From the NCBI GenBank assembly GCA_964304625.1, contig OZ199838.1, forward strand, positions 9,548,001-9,612,000: a stretch of 64,000 nt of DNA, written 5' to 3'. Every line of letters begins with the position of its first letter. Within the stretch, counting starts at the first letter, position 1. Origin of the DNA: Kudoa neothunni (Eukaryota; Cnidaria). Below the pieces are notes generated by a model. The model worked only from the letters and a program-made list of their open reading frames with translations. It searched no databases and was not told where the DNA came from. Below are positions 54,986 through 64,000 of this stretch, in pieces. The translations under genes and the position numbers were made by a program.

Positions 54986-55236
54986 CATCTCGCACTCGTC
55001 GCCAGTTGTTAGGTTCGCGCAAATAAGACACCAGTGAAACGTACCAATATGCACAAAACGATATCTAATACGTGCAGTGGGTGGAGCGCATAACAATGTG
55101 GTGAGGCAGACCCTACACCCGATTGCCGAATATGTGTATATTCACCTTTGGGTATTTCTGTGTAACCTTACCCAAGTTTGAGTTGTGCCGTTTTGTGGTT
55201 AACCGCATTACTCACTTATTGGCAATTCCAAGTATC

Positions 55237-56031
55237 TTATGATTTTCGTTGATACACATATAGAGCGAGCTCCCAAAACGTGAAATAGTTATCACGTGTA
55301 ACGCTTCTTCCACAGTCAAGTGAATGGTGTGTCAGATCGATTACGACTTTAAAACTCAAACTCGTTTCACGTTTGATGGATGATTGACCTGTATAAGGAA
55401 TCATATTGGAAACAAACTGGGTTTCGCTGTCGCAAAAAACCCCAAATTTTATTCCATATTTCGACGGCTTCTTTGGCATATAAACAAGGAAAGACAACCG
55501 TCGGCGAAAAGAGTACAACTGTTCATCAACAGTTAAATTGGGACCTGAATTGTAGCTCGGTCTACATATGTTGGTGGATTTGTCATTCGGTTGTTGTTCA
55601 TTGTTTCTTTCCCAGTAGCGGTTGAACGTTATATACAGCAGAATTTCTCTAAATCTCTTGCAACTCGCTCCGCAAAGTATCTGTAGATTCTAACTTAGAT
55701 TTATAGACACCTGTGAGCAACAACAATCCTATAAAAGCTCGAAATTCAGTTAAGTCGAGGATTTTCCACCTAGCGCCCCATTTTTCGTCCCCTTTCGATT
55801 TGTATAACGCATAGTTTCTACCATCATATCTTCCGTGAAAAAATGGTGGAATGTACTTGATAGTGTCGCCGTGTCTACCGAATCAACGGGGATTCCTAAT
55901 TGGATCGTTTCATCGATAACATTATTAGCGGGAATCCGATCTGCTTTTGGTTGAGACGTCCACACAATAAATTTATCTTTCGAGATGCAACATTCACCGG
56001 AGTCTTCTACATGCATTAGTTCTGGAAACAC
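55237..56031 (-). pseudogene. piggyBac-3 transposase N-terminal and central remnant
   Basis: An acidic or variable N-terminal part (STFHHFFTEDMMVETMRYTN) leads, after a frame break near 55760, to DLTEFRAFIGLLLLTGVYKS, a conserved piggyBac helix region. Then come YSFRRRLSFLVYMPKKPSKY with YGIKFGVFCDSETQF (segment after the first Asp) and RSVTRDNYFTFWELA (second Asp). It breaks off at the Gypsy-2 junction; the third Asp region was not found. Confidence 0.75.
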
Positions 56032-56449
56032 TTCCTATATTTTCATAAATTAATACCTAATATTCTTGGTGGAATGTAGGGACAATTCAATTAGTGTAAA
56101 ATATATTGCAATCAATATCCATGTCGAGTTCCTCAGAGGATGTAATACTTTCATTGTCAAAAGAGAATTGAATTGAGAAATTCGAGCCTGACATTAATCC
56201 ACTGTTTGCGTAATTGTGAGATTAGATATCAAACAAAATAATACTCATTGCGTTTGTTATAATCCTTTTTGGGTAGTCATCGGCTTAGAATAAAAAATTT
56301 AGAATTCTTTAAAAATTCACAACTAGATGTAAAATAAAATTTTAACAATTTACGTAAAAAAACTTTAAAAAACAATTTTTTTATTGAATTATGCTCAATT
56401 TACTATTCGGGTGGGCCCGTGGAATCCAAGGTCACCTATTAAGGGTTGA

Positions 56450-57930
56450 TTTAATCAGAAAACTTTTATACTACTAAGAGCACTCGTGTCTTACAATAAT
56501 CGCAGGATAATCCCCAAGCGTGTCGTATTCTTCCGGTAGAAAATAAAATCAAAACTTAGTCATACTCCTATTCCTTTTATTCCTTTAAAATTAAATAAAT
56601 AAATATAAGAGATTCAAAGGCCTTTAATCATTAAATACTATTGGTTTGATTTTGAAAAAGTAGTCTTGTTTTATATCCTTAAGGAAAAATTAGTTTGTTT
56701 GTTTGTTTAGATTAAAGTTTATTTGATATTAAACGACTACATGGTAATTATAGAGAAAACAAAAGGTAAGAGTAGAAATTACGATAAATAAAATAATTGG
56801 GGTTCCTAAAATACTCCGTCCGTCCCGCAAGGGTTAAAAAAGTGGTTTACTCATTAATGTTTATTTTAGCCGTTTTGAACACGATCAACGTCGTTTGGTA
56901 TTATTTTACTCTTTTATAATAATGTAAGAATATTAATTTATTAAATATATAATTTAATATCATATCCATAACATATATAAATTATAAAATAGTTTTGTCA
57001 TACATATATTCTATCATTGGTTCACAAAGGTCATTTGAATACAACATCGAAATAATATTTTTGTTCATCATAAATATAAAAACAAATAAATATATGTCTA
57101 ACTGACATTATTATTTTACAATATATTATACAACACGAGGAACTAAAATTTTTTAGATACATTTTTTTCGTTTACAAGGTAAAACCCCTGGCGCAACTTA
57201 TTAGGTTGTGGAATTCTGGTTGGTCAAACCTCTTCCATTAACGCTTTATTTTTAGATATAGTGCAAGCTCGGACTTTGACCATAATCCGTCTAGAAATGT
57301 GTTCGAGCTCCGAGTAATAATTTTCCCATGCAAAATAATGAAAATTAATTTAATCCGTTACCACGTATCAAATAAATGACTATTTTTATTCTTATTTATG
57401 AAATAATATGCATATCTTGTGTTTATGAAATATAACAAATACATATTAAATATAATAATAAAAACAAAATATAGGTCAACTATTTTTGGGTTGCCATACG
57501 AAAGATTATAAAAGTTTCTCTTTCGATGACGGTCGCACAATTTGATTGAGCAACTCATCACCTACAATTTTATTTCTTCTCTGTTTTTTGCCCCAACTTG
57601 GTTTGCTCTGAATATCTTTTCTGTGTGTTCGAGCTCAAAAGTGTTTCCGACTACAAATTTTCGGTCGAACTCCGAAGTTGCATTATATATTAATTTCATG
57701 TTTATTACAAAAAATTTCTAATGTAACCGACAATATGTTGTATTTTACTTAGTAAAATAAGGTCCAAATCAAATTATACAATATTTTCAATTATATGATT
57801 ATTAAATTGATAATGATCCTTCTAAGTAAAACTAAAAATACAGTCGCAATTTTTAAAACCTACCGACCTCTATTATATATGGGTTTCCAATCTAGTTCAT
57901 CAAATTGGCATACATTAATGAATACACTAT
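56450..57930. other. Intergenic, no gene seen
   Basis: AT-rich with a TTTG repeat near 56693. A 67-codon minus-strand frame (57358-57561) lacks recognisable features. Confidence 0.4.
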
Positions 57931-57967
57931 TACAGTAGGTGACCGATAATTCGCAACTTTCTTTAAA

Positions 57968-59970
57968 GGAAGTGTCTACTGGCCCGAACAAATTGTTTTT
58001 ACCTATTTAGGGGATTCTTTTTATATTTTAATGATTCAAAAAATTATTAAAATGGATTATATATTAATGTGAAAAAAATAAAAGAATTTTGTCTTTAGGA
58101 ATCTGTGATATAAGGCGTTACTTAGGAAAGATCCATCCTCATCATTATTGTAATTTATCGCTGTAAATGCTCTATTTTCTTCATAAACTTGTTTAACATT
58201 TGAATGGAATGTTTTTATGATTTTTTATCAGTAAGAAATTTATTCGTTCCACGTATTATGCAATAATAATTTTCTGATATATATCCGTGTTATATTCATA
58301 GTTTTAAATGAATTCACTGTTGTAATCATGTTATTTTCTATTTTCAATATTTTTGAATTGATTTCATCCATATAAATGATTGTCGTAAACCCAAAACTCC
58401 AAATGGCTTCAAATGTCCGACATTGATATTTTTTATAATATCGGTGTAAAATCACTCAATGTAAATAAATGTTGTGAATATAATTTTTTATTTGAAAATG
58501 AATCCAATTTGTTGATTTATACTTAATTTAATGTCACCTAATCAGGACACTTCACATACTCCCTTATTTAGACTTCGCATACAAACTGAATTTTGACGAT
58601 ACTGGTTGAAATTTAATGTTCTCAATTAAAATATTTAATTGTTATTATCCACTATAACAATTTTATTCATGTTTGGACCATTATTTTCAACGTCTAAAAA
58701 TATAACTTTTTATTGGTGATTCTATTAAAAAAACGTTGGACTTGGACGTTTTTCACCAAGCCATGTATCACACAAATGTTCTCATGAATTCAACTACATG
58801 ACTACATGAATTTTGTAAAATTGATTGAACGTATTTGATAAAAAAATCCTTTTAAATTATTGTAACATAAATACCATCTTATGGATGGGTAAAGTACATA
58901 TTCATGATGGTATAAGATATATTTAAATGGCATATGAATTAAAACGAAAGCTTTTTTATCATAATTTCTCTTACTATCATTCTTCTGTTTTACAATTCAT
59001 ACAACTCTAATATTTTTTCTTGGATTACTTTGGAATTTACGTTAACTTGAACAAATAGAGCGATAAGATCACTTTCATCCTTGGATATTTTATTTCTACT
59101 ATGTAAAAATTGTGACCGAAAAAATTAGAAACATTGGGCATGCTTTGTAATAAGAATTCGAATTTCTTTTACCAACAGACCGTTTTCTCTAAAATAACGA
59201 CTACATGTTTTCAAACTTTAATGCATATACAAAATTTATTTAAATTTTTTTAAGAAATCAAGTTTTTGTCGCGATGAACCCAGCAGTATTTTGTATGATA
59301 AAACTAAAGTATTAGATTTAACGTTTTATTACATCGCTTCTAAATTCTTTCGATGGTTTAAGGGTCATATATAGATAAACTATCCATGTATTTTTGTTCG
59401 TATTCGTCTATTTTCAACTTTAACTTCTCAAAAATGCTAAAAGTATTTCCGGTTTGAAAAATTCTATTAAGTTCAGGCAATCTCATTTCGTAAACACGCG
59501 CGTAGTAGTAAAATCAAAATTTTTCTTTTACTATAACCAAATATCTTTAAATACAACAAATACATACTTTATGGTTTTGGTCTTGGTCTTGGTCTTGTGA
59601 AAAATCCTACATTTTTTTACAATAATTTTGTTACAACATTAGGGGATGATTACAATCAAATCAACGCACGTTACAATAAAATTAAAACTATTAAAATAAA
59701 AATTTTAGTTACATCGATAATTAAAAGTTAAATCAGAACTAAAAATGTTCATTTGAATAGATAAATAACTCATAAACTCAATATAAAGACTTCTTACGGT
59801 CCATTTAGTCGAAACCATATTACATTATACAGAATATTTTTAACCGGTATAACTCGATAAAAAAATTAAGTAAGCAATTGCAAATTGTTTTATATAAGAC
59901 AACACAGATTTACTATAATAAAAAGCTCGAAAATTAAATAAATAAATTTGTTCGGCCAATAGACACTGCC
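57968..59970. mobile_element. MULE-3, deletion derivative with perfect 9-bp duplication
   Basis: Ends GGAAGTGTCTACTGGCCCGA and, minus strand, GGCAGTGTCTATTGGCCGAA, the same family as MULE-1. TTCTTTAAA flanks both sides exactly (57959-57967, 59971-59979). It sits 35 bp inside Tigger-1. Only a piece of the transposase N-terminus is left. A GGTCTT hexamer repeat lies at about 59575-59597. Confidence 0.93.
59360..59490 (-). pseudogene. MULE-3 transposase N-terminal remnant
   Basis: The minus strand reads LPELNRIFQTGNTFSIFEKL and continues KLKIDEYEQKY, closely resembling the MULE-1 start (FKVGGTFNSFEELKLKIEQL). It therefore descends from the same family by internal deletion. No catalytic motif remains. 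Confidence 0.7.
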
Positions 59971-60144
59971 TTCTTTAAAACTTTATCTACCCGGTTAAAT
60001 TTATCAAATAACATGTATTATGAGTTCTTAATTAAATATAAGAGTTATTTTTTTATTTTGTGAAATAAAAAGTTTTAAATTGCGTAATAACCGATAATTC
60101 GTAATTATTTCTAAACGCCCGAAAAAAGAATTCACAAATTCATA

Positions 60145-60480
60145 ATGCTTCAAGAGAAATATGATATAATTACATATTATGATAGTCTACCGCTCTTAAA
60201 TAGAAAGACAGAAACTATTAAATACTTCAAAATAGGTTATATTTCAATTTTAAATGGCATTTTAGATAAAAGGTTCAAATTAAACAGACATTTGAAAGTC
60301 AATTGCTTCTAGCTGAACGAAGCTCAATGTGGAAAGGAGAAGATGATGCTGATCAACGTGTGTATGAGCGGTTTGTTTGGATGAACTCGAAAAGTATCGA
60401 ATTATCGCCCATCGAAATAATTAACAAAAGAAATAAGATTGATTCGTCTGGAAATGATTTAAAAAATGTTAGCTATGGAT
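60145..60480 (+). pseudogene. Tigger-1 transposase DNA-binding remnant (CENP-B-like)
   Basis: First frame MLQEKYDIITYYDSLPLLNR resembles the first helix-turn-helix of pogo/CENP-B proteins. After a shift near 60275, the frame FESQLLLAERSSMWKGEDD and ADQRVYERFVWMNSKSIELS follows the second DNA-binding domain pattern (acidic ...VY.WF...R...LS..I). The DDE domain is not found before the right terminus. Confidence 0.65.
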
Positions 60481-60979
60481 AGTTTAGTGGCTTTTAAAAT
60501 AGGTTAAACTTAAAAAGAATCAGTTTCAATGTCGAAGCTGGCACGGTATCCATAGGAACCATTACAGATTATATCACTCAACTTCTTTAAATTCTTTAAA
60601 ACTATAAGGATCAAATATATAGTGTTGTCGATGAGACCGCGCAGTTCTATCAATTAACGCCTCGTAAGTGATTCCAAAACATGGTTATTTTTGTTTCGAA
60701 TAAATTGTTTTACATATATCAGATGAAACCCAAAAGTTCTCAATAATATTATTTCCATTATAACGATTATTTTTCGCGCACCAAAAGAGTGCCTTATTAT
60801 TTTTTAATTTTGATCTAAATTATGAATATTCTTAAATCGATGAATCAATAAAAGTCAGTTCTTCATTTTATTTTTATCGCGCGCACGTACACAAGCTCTT
60901 GCGAATTAGACGTCAATGACGTTTAATTCGTAATTTCTCCGGCACCGAGTGGACTACGAATTAGTGGTCACCGACTGTA

Positions 60980-63771
60980 AGCGTAATGTAATAAATTCTA
61001 TACCGACGGTGACAAAATAGAAAAAATATATAACTAAAGGAAAATGTTTTATTCTAATTTAATATCTCTATTTGAGCATCTTGCATGACAACGAAGAATT
61101 TAGTTGTAATATCCGAAATAACCAGCAGGCGAAATAGCTATAAATCCATCATCAATTAAATTTAAAAATTTGGATTCGTTTCACGGTTGGTCCCTTGGTA
61201 CGTGATTCTTCTTCCGTTTGCTAAAATTTTTCTCTTATTGAGTCAGAAACTTGTATATTTTTATGGCTTTAGGACACTTGCTTCTCGTTGTTATTATTAT
61301 TACCTATTATATTATTGAATAATTAAACATTAGGACAAATTATTTCTCATTTTCAATGTTTTATTTATATGTGTAAAGATATGAAAATTCCCTATGAATT
61401 CGACTACTTATAAACACATGACGAAATGGTTTGACAAAGTTTCGAAATAGCTCGGAAAACCCTAAACAGTGCGTCCCAACCTTTCTTCGATCGCGTCCCA
61501 CTTTTTTTGAAAAAAAATTTGTGCCCCACCTTCTGCAAAAGCATTGATTATATTATATTATATTAACTTAACTTAAATTGTTTATAACATTGAATAATGC
61601 CCGCCATATCGCATTAAAATTTGAAAGAAACTAATATATATATATTTCTTTTCTCATTAACACTAAAGTTTGTTTGATCTGATATAACTTAATTCATTGA
61701 TGTATTTTAAAAATTAACCTCTTTAATTCTTCGTTCCCTCAAAAACAACATCAAATGGAACTCGTGGTAATCCAATCCCCATTAGAAAAGATTTTTGTGT
61801 ATACGGGGCTAATAAACCGAAAATAAATAACATAAATACAAAATTAATCAATATTATATTAGGTTAAATAAACAAAGGGGATATACGATTCTAAATGGGA
61901 CAAGATTGAGATTCAAACCATTCTGATTCTGTTCAGGCGAAGGACACATTAAATATTATTATTATTAATTTTTATGATGTTAATCGTCATTTAAAAATAA
62001 GCAATATTGACTTCAAAGTACACCGTACTGCCAAAATAACTCACCATTATCCGTGTCATGCCAATACTCAGGATTTTCCGCGCCGCGCCATACCATACCA
62101 GGGCGGTTCATTAAACGTTTAAAAATTTCTGTCCCAACAAAATTTTGTTCACTCCCACATTAGGATACGATTCTCTATAATAATTATAGTCAAGTTTTAG
62201 ACTTGAAATGATCATAGACGGTTCCGTGATGAAAGAGGCTATTTGCTTAATACATAATATTCAGATGTCACTTGTTTTGATTATATTTAATTATTTATGA
62301 CCTGCCACATCGTGCTCTGAGTCAGATATAATTAAATATAGCGGACTGTTAAAAATTAAACCTATTTACAGCCGGTGAATAAAAGTTTCTGGGATTAAAA
62401 ATGTCCATTACGCCAACGTACTTGCTGTCTATTAATTACATTTGTCGAGCCTATTGCATCTGCCTTCCATAAAATGAGTATCAAATCCTAACTTGAACAA
62501 TTTGTAAATCGAATAATGAAGAAACTGTTTTTTCACTAATTTTTGGGAAAATTTAATGTTGTGTTCATCTATCTAACTATTGAAATTTTTTTGTTCTATC
62601 TTGAATAATTATTAATTGTACATTCTAAATCTAAATTTTTTCATAAATTCTAACACCATTTAAAAATGTGAAATTTTTTGTGATCGATAACTTTAATATA
62701 TTAAGGGTTGACAATAAGAATGTTTCCACAGTCATATTGAAATCTTTAAGAAGTAATAATATTCCTTTGTTTTCCTACTATAATTCTAATTAACAAAGCG
62801 TAAAATTATACCTAGCAAACGTTTATAATTATGAAAATACAACAAATATCCAGAAACAATAAAAAATGATAGATATTATCCCATTGCTATTATAATTTAA
62901 CACTCATACAAATGTTTGAAAATCTCATTTTGTTTTTTCAATAAACATTTCAATAAAACAATTACCAAATTCTCCCGTGTCGTCAACACAAATAAAATTT
63001 ATGTAACAAAAACATGGCTAAAAGTTGCGTATACCTTCGTAGAATATTGTTTTACCTTGATTTTTAATTCGATTAGACATTTGTAATTAAAATTTAATAA
63101 GAAAATTTTCCAGGCAACGAACAAGTCACCATAGTAACAAATGCACAAATCCTACGCTTGGTTGCTGTAACCATAAACTACTTTCTTAACCGATCATTGC
63201 TTTAATATTCTCGCATGTCTTCTATAAAAACAAGCACTCATATTTTTGTTTGCGTCAATTGCGACTTCAGATGGAAAAGGAACCCTACCAATTAATACAT
63301 TTCAAGAAAATAAAAGAATTATTGATTTAAAAGTAAAAAACAAAAAACCATACCCACTAACATTAACATTAGCACTAAGATATTTCCCCTTCTATAGCCT
63401 CGAGAGTATTATAGTTAATCTATCCATCTGTCCACGCAGAAGCTTATTTTCAAAGTTAGACAAATAAATCACTGTCTAAACAAATAATTCACCAAACTAA
63501 TCTAATATAACTATCGTTTACCAATAATTTTTAAAATTAAGCTTATTGGTATATTCTTACAACTTATATTACTGCTTTAAAATTATCTTATTTTAATCGT
63601 CAGTAAGTGAATATTAAAATTGGTATATACATGGTCTTAATGTAACTTATAACATAACCGGAAAAAATTAAAAGTAACAAAAAAATATGTGATTTGGTGG
63701 CCCCGTATTTTGCTGAGAATGATTGCTCACGCAGGTTTAAAGAAGCTGTTAGATTTGCGTCACAATTCCAC
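60980..63771. other. Intergenic region upstream of PYM; one hAT-like terminus
   Basis: AT-rich with no convincing gene. At 61467 the sequence CAGTGCGTCCCAACCTTTC looks like a hAT left end, but no partner end or duplication was found. A 73-codon frame (63246-63467) is low-complexity and unrecognised. The last few hundred bases should hold the PYM promoter. Confidence 0.4.
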
Positions 63772-64000
63772 ATGGATAAAAATATTATTGTGGGGTCGAT
63801 GCGACCAGATGGAACTAGGAGGAAAGATATAGAGGTCAAACCTGGATATGTTAATCAGGAGGAGGTTCCAAAGTATTTGATATCATAATGGTTAATGTTG
63901 TTGAAATTTGGTGACTGCAAAGATATGTGATACCTCAAAGGAGAGTGATACCTTCAAAAATTGTTCAACAACCTAATTCACCTACGTTACTAATTGAAAA
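63772..64000 (+). CDS. pym1: PYM homolog (partner of Y14 and Mago), 5' part, runs off the window
   Basis: Exon 1 (63772-63872) encodes MDKNIIVGSMRPDGTRRKDI and GYVNQEEVPKY, matching the PYM N-terminal Mago/Y14-binding motif (RPDGTxRK ... VKxGYVxQEEVPxY). Read without splicing it stops soon after at 63886. A 50-nt GT-AG intron (63873-63922) joins Lys across the junction and continues YVIPQRRVIPSKIVQ to the window end, open throughout. PYM binds Mago-Y14 and removes exon junction complexes from mRNA during translation in the cytoplasm. The start is the first Met before the motif; family members have a similarly short leader. The C-terminal part lies outside. Confidence 0.85.

Larger units (their letters stand above)
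51640..55230 (-). mobile_element. Gypsy-2, decayed Ty3/Gypsy element inside piggyBac-3
   Basis: Minus-strand Gag, reverse transcriptase, RNase H and integrase remnants in standard order. A primer-binding site TGGCGACGAG at 55004-54995 follows a sequence ending CTAACA (55007), so a 5' LTR of perhaps 200 bp probably runs up to about 55215. No matching 3' LTR was found near 51650, so that end is truncated or too diverged. Exact limits are approximate. Confidence 0.75.
51354..56445. mobile_element. piggyBac-3 element, enlarged by a Gypsy insertion
   Basis: The left end CCCTTAATAGGTGACCTT is matched on the minus-strand right by CCCTTAATAGGTGACCTT. TTAA flanks the left (51350-51353) and TTGA, one change away, flanks the right (56446-56449). 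At 5.1 kb it is about twice a normal piggyBac, because Gypsy-2 occupies the middle. piggyBac coding remnants lie outside the Gypsy on both sides, on the minus strand. Confidence 0.88.
57933..60977. mobile_element. Tigger-1 (pogo-like) element carrying a nested MULE-3
   Basis: Left end CAGTAGGTGACCGATAATTC and minus-strand right end CAGTCGGTGACCACTAATTC, each bordered by TA (57931-57932 and 60978-60979), fit Tc1/pogo/Tigger elements. The GATAATTCG motif recurs near 60090. After removing MULE-3 about 1.03 kb remains, with part of a CENP-B-like transposase, so it is a deletion derivative. Confidence 0.8.

Noticed and set aside
63694-63888. PYM reading as a 38-residue pseudogene ending in LIS
   Set aside because: A canonical 50-nt intron removes the stop and the frame stays open to the window end.
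1-64000. tRNA and rRNA genes
   Set aside because: No convincing T-arm GTTCRA signature with a matching acceptor stem and no rRNA-like block was seen by eye; a covariance-model scan would be needed to exclude them.

Overview
The window looks like nuclear DNA of an AT-rich (estimated by eye near 30% G+C) animal-type eukaryote. Genes are split by GT-AG introns, most of them only 29-68 nt. Three recognisable cellular genes are animal-like (pinin, an SLC7 light-chain amino-acid transporter, and the start of PYM), and most of the rest is transposable elements (TEs). Tiny introns plus TE load would suit a small-bodied or parasitic invertebrate such as a myxozoan, but that lineage is a guess and nothing here proves it.

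Layout. 0.3-1.4 kb: decayed hAT element. 2.1-3.4 kb: decayed Tc1/IS630-type element. 6.3-7.4 kb: five-exon pinin gene (minus strand). 8.1-9.5 kb: possible Tigger/pogo shell. 9.8-13.9 kb: MULE-1, with an intron-containing SWIM transposase and a PHD finger at its end. 14.1-16.7 kb: 3' part of a Tigger element interrupted by piggyBac-1. 16.8-19.0 kb: two Merlin (ISXO2-like) elements in tandem, the second intact-looking. 19.9-29.3 kb: SLC7 transporter whose seven other introns are 43-83 nt but whose sixth is about 7.6 kb. 30.8-34.1 kb: hAT shell containing piggyBac-2. 34.7-37.7 kb: MULE-2 with long terminal inverted repeats. 37.8-42.55 kb: young Ty3/Gypsy element, LTRs differing by one indel. 43.7 kb: hAT MITE with a perfect 8-bp target duplication. 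45.6-47.3 kb: unrecognised type I membrane glycoprotein gene. 47.8-50.6 kb: Merlin element with about 270-bp inverted repeats and a second Merlin inserted at its right arm. 51.35-56.45 kb: piggyBac-3 containing a decayed Gypsy. 57.9-61.0 kb: Tigger element containing a MULE-3 derivative. 63.8 kb to the end: start of PYM.

The cellular genes do not form a pathway, although pinin and PYM both act around the exon junction complex. The main story is layered transposition: at least five element-in-element insertions can be ordered in time from their terminal repeats and target-site duplications (TSDs). All six cut-and-paste types seen (hAT, Tc1-like, Tigger/pogo, MULE, piggyBac, Merlin) keep recognisable termini. 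Only Gypsy-1 and Merlin-2 look recent or nearly functional.
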